The notes under the pieces: generated by a model
Databases searched by the model: none
What the model saw: the letters and a program-made list of their open reading frames with translations, nothing else
Told to the model about the DNA's origin: nothing
Assembly (NCBI GenBank): GCA_039696685.1
Contig: CP155566.1
Location: forward strand, 124,001-188,000
Direction of reading: 5' to 3'
Length of the DNA: 64,000 nt
From: Vibrio sp. CDRSL-10 TSBA
Lineage (GTDB): Bacteria; Pseudomonadota; Gammaproteobacteria; Enterobacterales; Vibrionaceae
Program-made: the position numbers and the translations under genes
Part shown: positions 48,236 to 58,218 of the stretch, piece after piece
How the letters are laid out: every line of letters starts with the position of its first letter
Position numbering within the stretch: position 1 is the first letter of the stretch

Positions 48236-49558
48236 GTGACACAAACTACCTCAACGAAAAAAGCGTTTAAGAATATTGCTTGGTTACTCGGCGAAAAAGG
48301 CATCACCATGGGGCTGAGCCTTGGGGTGTCGATTGTCTTGGCCCGTTATTTAGGCTCAGCCGAGTTCGGCCAGCTCAACTATTTGACCTCATTTATCGCT
48401 TTGCTCGTCCCCTTTTCCTCTCTTGGGTTGAATGGATTAGTGGTCCGCGAGTTGGTGAATGGTGACAGAAGTGAAGCGACGATTGTCGGCACCGCTCTGA
48501 CGTTGAGGGTAGTGGGTGGGGTTGTGGCGATATTATTGACCACTGTCATGTGCTTATTCATTTACACCAATACGTTAGTGCCGATGCAATGGATGATACT
48601 GGCCTCGATTGGCAGTATGTTTACCTCATTGTATCTATTTGATTTCTACTTTCAGTCTATTGTTGAATCCAAATATGCCGTTAAGTCAAAAGTGTTGACG
48701 CTTTTGATTGCTTCCGGACTAAAAGTATTAGCGGTTTACTACGATCTGCCGTTGCAATATTTCTTGATGTTAATCGTGTTAGAGCCGGCGCTCAATGGCC
48801 TATTATTAGCAATGTTTTTTGTCAGGAGAAAGCAGTTCACTGAACGAATGGCTTATCATCCTCAGTATTCCAAGGATCTGATTTCACAGTCTAAGTGGTT
48901 GATATTTTCTGGTTTTATGTCGGTAATTTATTTGAAAATAGATCAGTTGATGATTGGGGATATGCTGGGTGATAGTTTCCTCGGGGATTACTCGATTGCA
49001 GTCCGGATCTCGGAAGTCTGGTATTTTTTCCCAGTGGCGTTTGTTTCTTCCTTTTTTCCTAAGTTATTAAAGAACAGAACGGACCAGACTCGTTATCAGA
49101 AGAACCTGCAATTGATTTGTGATGGATTGTTCTGGCTTGCCCTGGCTTTGGCGGTATTTATGTCGCTGAGCGCTGACTGGTTGGTTTATACCTTGTATGG
49201 TGCTGAATACGCAGCTGCTGCTCAGGTACTGGTGATTCATATTTGGGCCGGTGTGTTTATCTTTATGCGCGCCCTGCTCAGCAAATGGCTGATTGCGGAA
49301 AGCCAGCTTAAATTTTCTCTGGTGACGCATGGCCTTGCTGCACTAGTTAATATTGTACTTAATTTATGGTGGATTCCCGTTTACGGAATTGTCGGTGCGG
49401 CCTGGGCGACGTTAATTTCATACGCTTGCTCTAGCTACCTGGTACTATGGCTGCATAAAGACACGTTGATCATGGCAAAAATCATGTCGAACACATTAAC
49501 TTTTCCGGTCAGAGTTTTGAGACAATTATTGTGCCGGAAAAATCACCTATCCCGTTGA
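48236..49558 (+). CDS. Wzx-type oligosaccharide flippase
   Basis: A 440-residue membrane protein with about 12 hydrophobic segments. The N-terminal GEKGITMGLSLGVSIVLARYLGSAEFGQLNY is the MATE/MVF polysaccharide-exporter (PF01943-type) signature. It moves undecaprenyl-PP-linked repeat units across the inner membrane. The start is GTG. It lies upstream of the nitroreductase-like gene, with a 33-base gap. Confidence 0.85.
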   Translation: MTQTTSTKKAFKNIAWLLGEKGITMGLSLGVSIVLARYLGSAEFGQLNYLTSFIALLVPFSSLGLNGLVVRELVNGDRSEATIVGTALTLRVVGGVVAILLTTVMCLFIYTNTLVPMQWMILASIGSMFTSLYLFDFYFQSIVESKYAVKSKVLTLLIASGLKVLAVYYDLPLQYFLMLIVLEPALNGLLLAMFFVRRKQFTERMAYHPQYSKDLISQSKWLIFSGFMSVIYLKIDQLMIGDMLGDSFLGDYSIAVRISEVWYFFPVAFVSSFFPKLLKNRTDQTRYQKNLQLICDGLFWLALALAVFMSLSADWLVYTLYGAEYAAAAQVLVIHIWAGVFIFMRALLSKWLIAESQLKFSLVTHGLAALVNIVLNLWWIPVYGIVGAAWATLISYACSSYLVLWLHKDTLIMAKIMSNTLTFPVRVLRQLLCRKNHLSR

Positions 49559-49591
49559 ATTAACTATTATTTATATCATTAGGCTTTAGTC

Positions 49592-50663
49592 ATGGTACGT
49601 TTTTTAAAGAAAATTTTGGGGTATAAAGGCAAACAGGCAGTAAAATCCTGGATTGAAAAAGTGGATTTTTATTTAGCGTCTAAAAGCGCGTGTTCACGTT
49701 TCACTTCATCTCTTTATTACCTGTTATTGAATCCTGCCTTTCATCGAGAACACCAGAGTGTCCTTAAAGGCCGAGTGAAATACGCTCAGTCACTGGCAGT
49801 GGTTGAAGGCGGCTGTGCATTATTACGCCGGAATACCCATCGTCTGGAGAAGGGATTAATCATGCGCCCGCGGCGTGAGATTTTCGGTACGGCATTTATT
49901 GAAGAAACCGTTGAGGCTTACGTTACTGGGGTGAAAAACGGTAACTTAAACCAAGCGGAATATCTGTGGTGTACGGATGTGTTGCAGGAATACTTTATTG
50001 TGGTCGGTTCCGAGCCTGCGATTGACCGTGCCCGACGGAATTTTTCCCAGTTAGCGGAGCCTGAGTGCGCTGTGGATGAGCAAAAGTGCGTGCCCTACAA
50101 ACATCAGGACATTGTGCGAAGTGAGCTGACCCTAAACCAACTGGAGGTTCTGTTCAAACAGCGTCGTTTCTGTGCGCTGGTATCAGGATAAACCAGTTAG
50201 TATCGACTTAATTAAACAGGCGGTGGATGTGGCAACTCAGGCTCCTTCGGCCTGTAATCGTCAACCATTTTCGTTCTATACCGTCACCAATAAAGACAAG
50301 GCGCTCAAAGTGGCGAACTGTGCGATGGGGACCGCTGGATTTGCGCAAAATTTACCGATGATGATTGCGGTGGTGGGCGATTTGTCGGCCTATCCTGCAG
50401 AGCGCGATCGTCATGTAATTTATGTCGATGGTGGTTTGGTGACAATGCAGTTGATGCTGGCGCTCGAGACGTTAGGATTAAGCTCATGCCCGATCAATTG
50501 GCCTGATATTGAACGTCGAGAGAGTATGCTTGATAAAGAACTCGGTTTACAAGCACATCAGCGTACTGTCATGCTCTTAGCGGTTGGTCATCCGGACCCT
50601 GACGGTGGCATCGCGTATTCACAGAAAAAAGACAGCTCAGTTTTAGTAAAGGTTATCGATTAA
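49592..50663 (+). CDS. Nitroreductase-family protein in the O-antigen locus (one apparent frame error)
   Basis: About 356 residues after repair. Residues ~1-180 are an N-terminal extension (ending VRSELTLNQLEVLFKQ), followed by a nitroreductase fold with RRSVRWYQDKPVSIDLIKQA (FMN-binding Arg/Ser) and QAPSACNRQPFSFY, and the C-terminal GLVTMQLMLALETLGLSSC. The frame breaks at 50166-50170 (GTTTC): removal of one T restores RRSVRWYQDKP. It abuts a polysaccharide pyruvyl transferase (next start directly after its stop), so a redox step linked to glycan or pyruvate-acetal modification is suggested but not proven. Confidence 0.75.
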
Positions 50664-51821
50664 ATGATCATTGAAATTAAAGGCGTTCAGTTTGTAAATA
50701 AAGGTGCAGAGCTGATGCTGTGCGCGATTATGCAACAGCTTCACACGCGCTACAACGATGTCGAGGTTGTCTTGGCGCCGACACGAAACTCACCGTATCT
50801 GAGCCGTGCTAAAGTGGGGGCTTACCAAAAGCTGAGCATTCGCAAAAATGTACTCGATTTAAATCGCCTGAGTTATCTGTTGCCGACCAAAGTGCGGCAA
50901 TACCTGAAAAGCAAGTGGGGTATCGTCACGGAAGCGGATATTGACGTTGTGCTGGATGCGTCAGGTTTTGCGTATGGCGATCAATGGCAAGACATGGGCG
51001 TGAGACACTTACACGGTGAGTTAAAGCGCGCGGGTCAGTTTGATAAAACCTACATTTTTATGCCTCAGGCACTTGGTCCATTTTCTAACCCGAAAGATAC
51101 CAAATACCTCCGGGACTCTTTAGCGGATGCTGCTTTGGTCTGTGCGCGTGAAGAGCAGAGTTATGCTCATGTTCAAGCGATTGGAGCGGAAGATGTTAAT
51201 TTGAAACTCTACCCAGACTTTACCAATTTGGTCACGGGAGTCGTACCGGATTATTACCAGAATGGCGCGAAAAAAGTCGTGATTATTCCTAACAGTAATA
51301 TGATTGGTAGCCGCAACCTGAATAAGTCTTGGGCGAGCTCATATGTCGATGTACTGTGTTCTGCAGTTCAAGCTATTCAGGATATGGGATTATCGCCTGT
51401 GCTGCTCAATCACGAAGGCAAAGGCGATGGCGATTTATGTCACCAGATTAACCAGCGTTTTGCGGGCAGCCTGGAATTTATTGAAGAACCGGACCCAATC
51501 AAAGTGAAAGGGATCATTGGTGCCAGTAAAGCGATTGTGTGTTCTCGTTTTCATGGTTGTGTCAGTGCGCTATCTCAGAAAGTACCTTGTGTCGGGACCA
51601 GTTGGAGTCATAAATACGAGCAGTTGTTTGCCGAGTACAGTGCTGGACAACAATTATTGGCGCCGGGCGCGGACTATGACAGGGTGAAACAGACGCTGGA
51701 GTTTGCGCTGCAGAATGTGCAGTCAGCTGACTACATTGAACGTGTTGAACGCTATAAACAGCAAAGTACGTCGATGTGGCAAGAGATTCACACGATTCTG
51801 GCGGCAAGAAAGGGCGAATGA
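50664..51821 (+). CDS. Polysaccharide pyruvyl transferase
   Basis: A 385-residue protein of the PF04230 family, which transfers pyruvate from phosphoenolpyruvate to sugars as a ketal, making surface polysaccharide acidic. Seen: N-terminal IKGVQFVNKGAELMLCAIMQ, DASGFAYGDQW, FMPQALGPFSNPK, and the C-terminal CSRFHGCVSALSQKVPCVGTSW with SHKYEQLF. GT-B-like cytoplasmic enzyme. It begins directly after the nitroreductase stop and overlaps the following GT2 gene by 4 bases (ATGA). Confidence 0.87.
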   Translation: MIIEIKGVQFVNKGAELMLCAIMQQLHTRYNDVEVVLAPTRNSPYLSRAKVGAYQKLSIRKNVLDLNRLSYLLPTKVRQYLKSKWGIVTEADIDVVLDASGFAYGDQWQDMGVRHLHGELKRAGQFDKTYIFMPQALGPFSNPKDTKYLRDSLADAALVCAREEQSYAHVQAIGAEDVNLKLYPDFTNLVTGVVPDYYQNGAKKVVIIPNSNMIGSRNLNKSWASSYVDVLCSAVQAIQDMGLSPVLLNHEGKGDGDLCHQINQRFAGSLEFIEEPDPIKVKGIIGASKAIVCSRFHGCVSALSQKVPCVGTSWSHKYEQLFAEYSAGQQLLAPGADYDRVKQTLEFALQNVQSADYIERVERYKQQSTSMWQEIHTILAARKGE

Positions 51822-52711
51822 TGTCTGATCGTCAGCCGTTAGTGACTATTTATATTCCAACTCACAATCGAAGCGCGCTTTTGCAGCGCGCTTTGGCTTC
51901 CGTTTTGGCGCAAACTTATCCAGCGCTGGAAATCATCGTGGTGAACGATGGTTCTCAGGATGAGACCAATGCGGTGGTTCAGGCATTGATGAGCCAAAAC
52001 GACAATCTTATTCTGTTGGAAAATGAGTCTCCACGGGGCGCGTGTTATTCGCGTAACCGGGCGATTGACATCGCGCGCGGTGAATTTATCACCGGCCTGG
52101 ATGATGATGACGAGTTTAAGCCCAATCACATAGAGACTCTGCTTAAACACTTTGACCCAGATCTGCATTCTTTTGTCTCGGTCTCGACGATTGAAGATAC
52201 CGGTCAAGGTCGCTTTTACCGCGATGACGGGGCGGGTGTTATCGGCCTGGACGCTATTCTGCATACCAATGTGATCGGCAACCAGGTGTTGACCCGCACG
52301 CAGTATTTGCAACAGATTGGTGGCTTTGATGTCGAGTTTCCGGCTTCACAAGATTACGATACCTGGGTGCGTCTGATTCAGCATTTTGGGCCAGGCCTCA
52401 AGTTACGTGAAGCAACTTATGTCTGGCATACCGGGCATGAAATGAACCGGATCACCAACAGTAATAGCAAGCGGATGAAAGCATTAGACATGTTTTATCA
52501 TAAGCACTCGCACTTGATGAGCGAGGGGCAAAAGTCGTCGTTTAAAATCTTGCAGTACAAATCCGCTCCAGACAGCTATTCGCTGTTCAAAATGCTTAAA
52601 TACATCAATCGGTATAATTATAAAAGTGCGCTTTCTTTGTATGTCAATCTGCGTCTTCCCATGATTGGTCGGTTATGGCGTCAACTAAAAATAGCCTTGA
52701 ACCGTGGGTAG
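51818..52711 (+). CDS. Glycosyltransferase family 2
   Basis: A 297-residue GT-A enzyme. VTIYIPTHNRSALLQRALAS at the start, VVNDGSQDET (~residue 40), SPRGACYSRNRAID, TGLDDDDEFKPNH (DxD metal site, ~93) and FPASQDYDTWVRL. The first of two Met codons (51818) overlaps the preceding stop, indicating coupling. The acceptor is unknown. Confidence 0.87.
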   Translation: MMSDRQPLVTIYIPTHNRSALLQRALASVLAQTYPALEIIVVNDGSQDETNAVVQALMSQNDNLILLENESPRGACYSRNRAIDIARGEFITGLDDDDEFKPNHIETLLKHFDPDLHSFVSVSTIEDTGQGRFYRDDGAGVIGLDAILHTNVIGNQVLTRTQYLQQIGGFDVEFPASQDYDTWVRLIQHFGPGLKLREATYVWHTGHEMNRITNSNSKRMKALDMFYHKHSHLMSEGQKSSFKILQYKSAPDSYSLFKMLKYINRYNYKSALSLYVNLRLPMIGRLWRQLKIALNRG

Positions 52712-52723
52712 AAGAAACCAAGT

Positions 52724-53803
52724 ATGAGAATTATTTACCTAATCAACGACATTACCATGCCTGGCGGCTTATCGCGGGTGACACTGAATCTGATCAATGA
52801 GTTTGGTGGATTACAGGCTGATCTGGAGGTGAAGGCGGTGTCGGCTGCGGCCAAGTTCAGCCAGGTGATGCATGATAAGATTGATTATCTTGATATGCCG
52901 CCGCTGCATGGATTAAATCCGCTACAGAAGGTGCAGTGGTACTGGCAGTTAAAGTGCCGGGTTGAAGCCTATATTGATGCTCAAGACTGCGATGTGGTGA
53001 TTGCTGTCGGTACTGCGATGACGTTGTTTGCCAGTTTCTGTCGTTTTAAGCAGGCTGCGCTGTGGGGAGCTGAACATCTGGCTCACAATCATTACGGTGT
53101 GTTAAGAAAAGCGGTCAAACGTTGGCGCTACCCGAAGCTTCATCATTTGATTTGCTTGACCCAAAGCGACAAAGAGCGTTACTACGACAAGTATTTACCC
53201 TCGGTAGCGGTGATCCCTAATTACACCAATTTTGCTGACGTGACCGTGAATGCTGAGTCACGACAGGCGAAAAATATTTTGTTTGTCGGCCGCTATAATC
53301 AGATGAAAGGTGTGGATTATCTGTTGCAAGTGATTCAGCAGGTGCATCCGCGTTGTCCCGACTGGCACTTTAACCTGTTTGGGGAAGGGGAGCAAAAAGC
53401 CTGGCTGACAGCTGAGTTGGCCAAGCTTGGCCTGAGTGAAGTAGTGACTATTCATGATCCGACCTCAGACATCAGTGCCGAGTACCGTAAAGCGCAATTT
53501 TATATTCTGACTTCGCGTAATGAAGGTTTTCCAATGGTGTTGCTCGAGGCCCAGGCGCATGGGTTGCCAATCGTCAGCTTTGATTGTGAAACCGGGCCAG
53601 CGGAAATCATTTCGCACGAACAAGACGGTTTTCTTATCCCGGCATTCGATGTGGCTGCTTTTGCTGATAAAGTGGCGCAGTTGGCTAGTGACGAGGCGCT
53701 GCGGGAGCGTATGTCGCAGAGCGCGCTGAGCAATCGCCGCCGCTTTAGTAAAGAGGCCATCATTCAACTTTGGCTAGCAGAGTTTCACTCTCGGATGAAC
53801 TAA
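52724..53803 (+). CDS. Glycosyltransferase family 4
   Basis: A 359-residue GT-B enzyme. INDITMPGGLSRVTLNLINE at the start (GG loop), then NILFVGRYNQMKGVDYLLQV, FNLFGEGEQKAW and SRNEGFPMVLLEAQAHGLPIVSFDCETGPAEII with the E-x7-E pair. It follows the GT2 gene by 12 bases. GalNAc/galactose-type transfer is typical for related enzymes, but the sugar is not determinable. Confidence 0.88.
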   Translation: MRIIYLINDITMPGGLSRVTLNLINEFGGLQADLEVKAVSAAAKFSQVMHDKIDYLDMPPLHGLNPLQKVQWYWQLKCRVEAYIDAQDCDVVIAVGTAMTLFASFCRFKQAALWGAEHLAHNHYGVLRKAVKRWRYPKLHHLICLTQSDKERYYDKYLPSVAVIPNYTNFADVTVNAESRQAKNILFVGRYNQMKGVDYLLQVIQQVHPRCPDWHFNLFGEGEQKAWLTAELAKLGLSEVVTIHDPTSDISAEYRKAQFYILTSRNEGFPMVLLEAQAHGLPIVSFDCETGPAEIISHEQDGFLIPAFDVAAFADKVAQLASDEALRERMSQSALSNRRRFSKEAIIQLWLAEFHSRMN

Positions 53804-53856
53804 AGCACAGGTTGGCAAAACTTAAAACCCAGGTTAGCAGAATTGAAAACCCAGTT

Positions 53857-55149
53857 ATGAATATTCTTTCGCTTGATTCACCGTATTCGCCTTTTTTTTC
53901 CCTGATTGTGCAGCAGCTGCCAGAGGTGAGCTGTTTTCGGGCTATTTTTTCCAAATCAGGTTACCGTCACTACTTTGCTGGCGATGACTGCGAGTTCCTG
54001 GGCCGGATTCTGGCCCGGCATACCACTTATACGCAAGAGGATATGGCGCTCGCCAAGCAGTCGCATAATCACTATTCGGCTTATGTGGGCAAGTTTTCCG
54101 GTCGTAAACTTAACCAGGAAGAGTTAGCCAAATTGGCCAGCTTTGCCCATTATTTTCGCCTTTATTTGCAGGAGCACCAGATTGACTTCGTCATGATGCA
54201 CAATGACTTGCGTTGGCATCATGCGTTGGCGCGTGACATCTGCTTGCAACTGGGGGTGCCCTTTTGTGTCAGTGAATTAGGGCTCTTCCGCCCGTATACC
54301 ATGACCCTCGATTTTCACGGCGTGAATGCCAATGCCAGTATTGCATCTCTGGATGTGGATTTCGCTCAGTATGCCGACCTGCCTGAGCGGCCGTTCAATG
54401 TGCCGGAACCATTTTATGGTCACGAGAGCCTGCGTTCCAAACGGCATTTTTTGCGTTTTCTGCTGTTAAATAAATTGGGTGGGCTGTGTGGTTTAAACTC
54501 ATCGATTGCTCATAATGCGTTGCGTATTCGGCCTTACTTGCAGCGCTTTTGGCAGCAAACGGTCAAACGCGGCGCTGGCGGCGCACATCAGCAAGATGGG
54601 TTACCCGGCGGTGATTATGTGTTTTTCCCGATGCAGTTGGAAAATGATACCCAGTTTTTGATCCACAGTGATTTTTCCTCCAATCAAACGCTGTTGAATG
54701 ATGTTGAACACGCCTTTTATCAGTCTGACTTGGCGAGCACTCATCAGTTGGTGGTGAAGCTGCACCCGAATGATTTGGGGTCGTATCAGGCGGACAACCG
54801 CACTCGGTTTACTCAGGGTAATACCACACAACTGGTGAATCATGCGGCGGCGATTATCTCGGTTAATTCCACGGTTTGCATGGAAGCATTGGAAACCGAT
54901 AAGCCTTTATTTGTGCTGGGCCGTGCATTTTTTGCCCGAGCAGACATTTGCCAGCCGGTGACGCTCGATATGCTATCAGCAGCGTTGTCACAGCCACAGC
55001 CGGTCAGCGTTGCTCATCGTAAAGGCTTTATCCACTATCTAAAATTTCAATACAGTGTGGAAGGGGCTGGGTACAGTTTTCAGCCAGAGGAGCTGCGCAG
55101 AGTGGCCCAGCGGATCACCGAGCATGTGCGTCAGTATCGCAAGGCATAA
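53857..55149 (+). CDS. Capsule-type polysaccharide biosynthesis protein (KpsS/KpsC-like)
   Basis: About 430 residues. The start MNILSLDSPYSPFFSLIVQQ and the C-terminal VVKLHPNDLG ... ISVNSTVCMEALETDKPLFVLG are the signatures of the Capsule_synth family (PF05159), whose best-known members are Kdo transferases KpsC/KpsS building the lipid-linked Kdo of group 2 capsules. ATG 53857 is chosen because it gives the normal N-terminus; the frame stays open upstream to a TTG at 53770, overlapping the previous gene. It is the last plus-strand gene of the locus and is followed by a terminator. Confidence 0.75.
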   Translation: MNILSLDSPYSPFFSLIVQQLPEVSCFRAIFSKSGYRHYFAGDDCEFLGRILARHTTYTQEDMALAKQSHNHYSAYVGKFSGRKLNQEELAKLASFAHYFRLYLQEHQIDFVMMHNDLRWHHALARDICLQLGVPFCVSELGLFRPYTMTLDFHGVNANASIASLDVDFAQYADLPERPFNVPEPFYGHESLRSKRHFLRFLLLNKLGGLCGLNSSIAHNALRIRPYLQRFWQQTVKRGAGGAHQQDGLPGGDYVFFPMQLENDTQFLIHSDFSSNQTLLNDVEHAFYQSDLASTHQLVVKLHPNDLGSYQADNRTRFTQGNTTQLVNHAAAIISVNSTVCMEALETDKPLFVLGRAFFARADICQPVTLDMLSAALSQPQPVSVAHRKGFIHYLKFQYSVEGAGYSFQPEELRRVAQRITEHVRQYRKA

Positions 55150-55159
55150 AAAACGAGCA

Positions 55160-55188
55160 ATAAAAAAGTCAGCCTTTCGGCTGACTTT
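55160..55188. terminator. Terminator between the convergent ends of the O-antigen operon
   Basis: A 9-bp stem (AAGTCAGCC/GGCTGACTT) with a TTTC loop has a clear U tract only on the minus strand (A6 on the left), favouring termination of the minus-strand gene at 55271-56560. Some plus-strand action is likely. Confidence 0.8.
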
Positions 55189-55270
55189 GAGTCTCGGTTA
55201 GATGTTCGATACATTGGCGCCGTGACACCTATGCGCTTTCCCTACTGCATTGATAGGCGCGATGTTTGGG

Positions 55271-56560
55271 CTACTTAGCCCCAAAGCCGGTCAGCATGGT
55301 TTTAACTGTTTTGATCACGATGTTCATATCCAGCCAGAATGACAGGTGCTTGATATAGAAAAGATCGTAAGACAGCTTTTTACGGGTTGAGTCGGTGTCG
55401 TCAGCGTAGCCGTGTACGGTTTGTGCCCAGCCGGTAATGCCAGGTTTGACCATATGGCGGTAACCGTAGAACGGAATTTCCTGCTCAAATTGTTTTACAA
55501 AGCTCTCTTGTTCCGGTCGCGGACCAATCAGTGCCATATCGCCTTTCAGCACGTTAAAAAACTGGGGCAGTTCATCAATTCTCACCTTGCGGATCACTTT
55601 GCCGACTTTGGTTACACGGGCTTGCTCTTGCGTAGCAAACTTGTCATCGGCATCATCACTTTTCACCGTCATACTGCGAAACTTGTAAATACGGAAGGTT
55701 TTACCACCTTGGCCAACCCGCTCTTGGATAAACATCACTGGTCCTGGACTTTCCAGTTTGATCAGAACCGCAGTGATCAGCATGATGGTCAGAGTGACTG
55801 GCAAGGTGATGATGATCAGCATCGACTCCCAGCCTCGCTTGATGTATTGATAAATCGGATTGGGGATCAAGGTACCAATCGCATTTTCCGACAAGTGGCT
55901 GGTTTGCACCGTGCCTTCAATCATTTCGCGGATACTTTCCGAATGAAATACCGGAATATTGCTTAGGCTGCAGTCGGCGATGAATTTTTCTTCTTCGGCG
56001 GACAACTCGCCATGCAAATCGACCACCAAACCATCTTGTACTTCGGCAATAGACAGCGCATTGCTGAACGGGCTGAGTTCGATGCGACCCCGGTGGGTAC
56101 ACAATGAAGGTACACTGAAATTATTGATCGCTTTCAGGCGTAGCTTGGTGTTGTTCTTTTTCAGTTTTACCATCAGGTACATCCATAAGGTTTGGATGAA
56201 AAAGGCATACACCAGAATTTCGCGCGAGTAATCCAGACGCAACAGCAGGATCAGTACGGTGACCGCAGCATACACCGAGGTCAGTACGGGTAGGATGTAG
56301 TACTTGCGGTCGACCAGCAAGAAATTGGTAATTTTAGGCACGATAAGCGCGGTACCAATATACGCTGCACTGACCAGCCAGAAACTGTTCACTACAGTAA
56401 CGGGTAACTGGGGCCGCAAACCGGTAATAAGGTGAATTAGTAATACGGTGCCCACTACGCCAATGCCATGACTGACGATCGAGTTGTTAAAAAGCTTGTT
56501 CACAGCAGAAAATCCAAGTCGGTCTTTATGCGGATATCTTAGCATAAGGCCTTTTGGCAA
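55271..56560 (-). CDS. Polyprenyl-phosphate hexose-1-phosphate transferase (WbaP/WbeW-like)
   Basis: A 429-residue protein of the bacterial sugar transferase family (PF02397). Four to five N-terminal membrane segments and a CoA-binding-like middle domain precede the catalytic part: KRGWESMLIIITLPVTLTIM, the helix SPGPVMFIQERVGQGGKTFR with FKFRSM-type YKFRSMTV, then VGKVIRKVRIDELPQFFNVL and GPRPEQESFV. It starts glycan synthesis by loading hexose-1-P. In V. cholerae a related gene (wbeW) lies just before rjg, as here. This is the second initiating transferase of the locus. Confidence 0.85.
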   Translation of the reverse strand: MPKGLMLRYPHKDRLGFSAVNKLFNNSIVSHGIGVVGTVLLIHLITGLRPQLPVTVVNSFWLVSAAYIGTALIVPKITNFLLVDRKYYILPVLTSVYAAVTVLILLLRLDYSREILVYAFFIQTLWMYLMVKLKKNNTKLRLKAINNFSVPSLCTHRGRIELSPFSNALSIAEVQDGLVVDLHGELSAEEEKFIADCSLSNIPVFHSESIREMIEGTVQTSHLSENAIGTLIPNPIYQYIKRGWESMLIIITLPVTLTIMLITAVLIKLESPGPVMFIQERVGQGGKTFRIYKFRSMTVKSDDADDKFATQEQARVTKVGKVIRKVRIDELPQFFNVLKGDMALIGPRPEQESFVKQFEQEIPFYGYRHMVKPGITGWAQTVHGYADDTDSTRKKLSYDLFYIKHLSFWLDMNIVIKTVKTMLTGFGAK

Positions 56561-56789
56561 GAGAATGACCTTGTGGGCTGCAAGTATCGCTTTTTGTCTG
56601 GTTTCACGCTGAATTTTTCGTGGGAGATTAGTTGGTTTTTCGGTTTAGCTTAAATTTAGGTCATGTGTCAATTTAGTAGGTTGCAGATAATCATGAAATG
56701 CTTCCAAGAGTGTTTGCCAGGACGGGTTTTATTATACCGAACCAGGCTATGCTGATGGCGTTGTTCTGACTAGGCAAAGGAAGAGTACA

Positions 56790-58110
56790 ATGCAACTGAT
56801 ACATCATGGTGGAAAACACACGGTGACCGGCTCGTGCCACGAGCTGCAGGTGGATGATTTAGCGGTGCTGATCGACTGCGGCATGTTTCAGGGCCAGGAT
56901 GTGCAGGAAGCCGAGGCGGAGTTTGATATCGAGCCGATACAGGCGCTGCTGCTGACCCATGCTCATATTGACCACATCGGCCGTTTGCCGTGGCTGATTG
57001 CGCTTGGTTTCAACGCGCCGATTTACTGTACGCCGGCCACGGCAGAGCTGATCCCGCTGATGCTGCAAGATGGTATGAAGCTGCAATCGGACTTGTCGGC
57101 CAAGCAGCGTGAAGTGGTGCTGGATAAGATTGACCACCTGCTTGAGCCGGTTGAGTACGAGACGCTGTTTCGGATTGAATCGCCGCAGGGGCATATGCTG
57201 CAGTGTCAGTTTGTCCCGGCCGGGCATATTCTCGGTTCAGCTTACGTGGAAATTCAGTTGCCTAATCAGGAAGTGATTATCTTCTCTGGCGATTTAGGCC
57301 CGAGTAATACGCCGCTGCTGCCGGATCCGGTCGCGCCGATGCATGCCGATTATCTGGTGCTGGAAACCACCTATGGCGGGTCGCAGCATGACGGGGTGGA
57401 AGTGCGGGCGCAAAAGCTGAACGAGATTATCAGCCGCTCGCTGGCTGATGGCGGCACGATTTTGATCCCGGCATTCAGTGTCGGGCGTACCCAGGAGCTG
57501 CTGTTTGATATTGAGCAGCTGGTGTACCAGCATCAGATCAAGGCTGACCTGCCGATTATTCTCGATTCGCCGATGGCACAGAAAGTTACCGAATCATACC
57601 GCCGCTTTAAACAGTTGTGGGGTGAAGAGGCCAAGCAGCGCCTGGATATGCACCGTCATCCGCTCGCGTTTGACCAGTGCGTACTCATAGAAGATCACCG
57701 CTCGCATCTGGCGCTGGTCAATCGCCTCGCCTCAACCGGTGAAGCATCGATTGTGGTCGCGGCTTCCGGCATGTGCGAAGGCGGGCGTATTGTCGATTAT
57801 CTTAAAGCCTTGTTGCCGGATGAGCGCACTGATGTGATTTTTGCCGGTTTTCAGGCCGCGGGTTACGCTGGGCCGCGCGCTGATGCAGGGCGATAAAACC
57901 GTGACCATTGATGATGAAGAAATCATGGTGAACGCAAAAATTCATGTGATGTCCGGTTATTCGGCGCATGCCGATCAGGAAGACCTGCTCAATTTCGTCC
58001 ATGGCCTGGATGATAAGCCGAAAGCGGTGCATTTGATTCACGGTGAACAAAGCGCGCGTGAAGCGTTTGCCGCGCTGCTGCGCAGTGAAGGTTATAACGT
58101 GGTGGATTAA
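56790..58110 (+). CDS. rjg: MBL-fold beta-CASP RNA-processing exonuclease, Rjg (one apparent frame error)
   Basis: About 439 residues after repair. Metallo-beta-lactamase core HAHIDHIGRLP (HxHxDH, ~residue 53), PAGHILGSA, FSGDLGPSNTP, then the beta-CASP part with AASGMCEGGRIVDYL and YSAHADQEDLLNF. The family processes mRNA 3' ends. Rjg is the classical right boundary of the Vibrio O-antigen locus. The frame breaks at 57861-57866: removing one T from GGGTTACG gives FQAAGTLGRALMQGDKTV. This is the one break in the window that does not have the GAAC/GTTC form. Confidence 0.9.
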
Positions 58111-58162
58111 AGCTGTCAGTCACTGGGTTCAATCAGCCATTGGGTTAGAACCGTCAGTCATG

Positions 58163-58201
58163 AAAAAAGCCGCGTCCGGTGATATCGGGCGCGGCTTTTT
58201 A
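58163..58201. terminator. Bidirectional terminator after rjg
   Basis: AAAAGCCGCG/CGCGGCTTTT form a 10-bp stem with a ~15-base loop, flanked by A and T runs, between the convergent genes rjg and 58219-59007. Confidence 0.87.
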
Positions 58202-58218
58202 GTCTCTGCAGCAATCGC

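Noticed and set aside
53770..53856. TTG start for the KpsS/KpsC-like gene overlapping the previous GT4 gene
   Set aside because: The extra 29 residues are polar and atypical, while ATG 53857 gives the normal family N-terminus.
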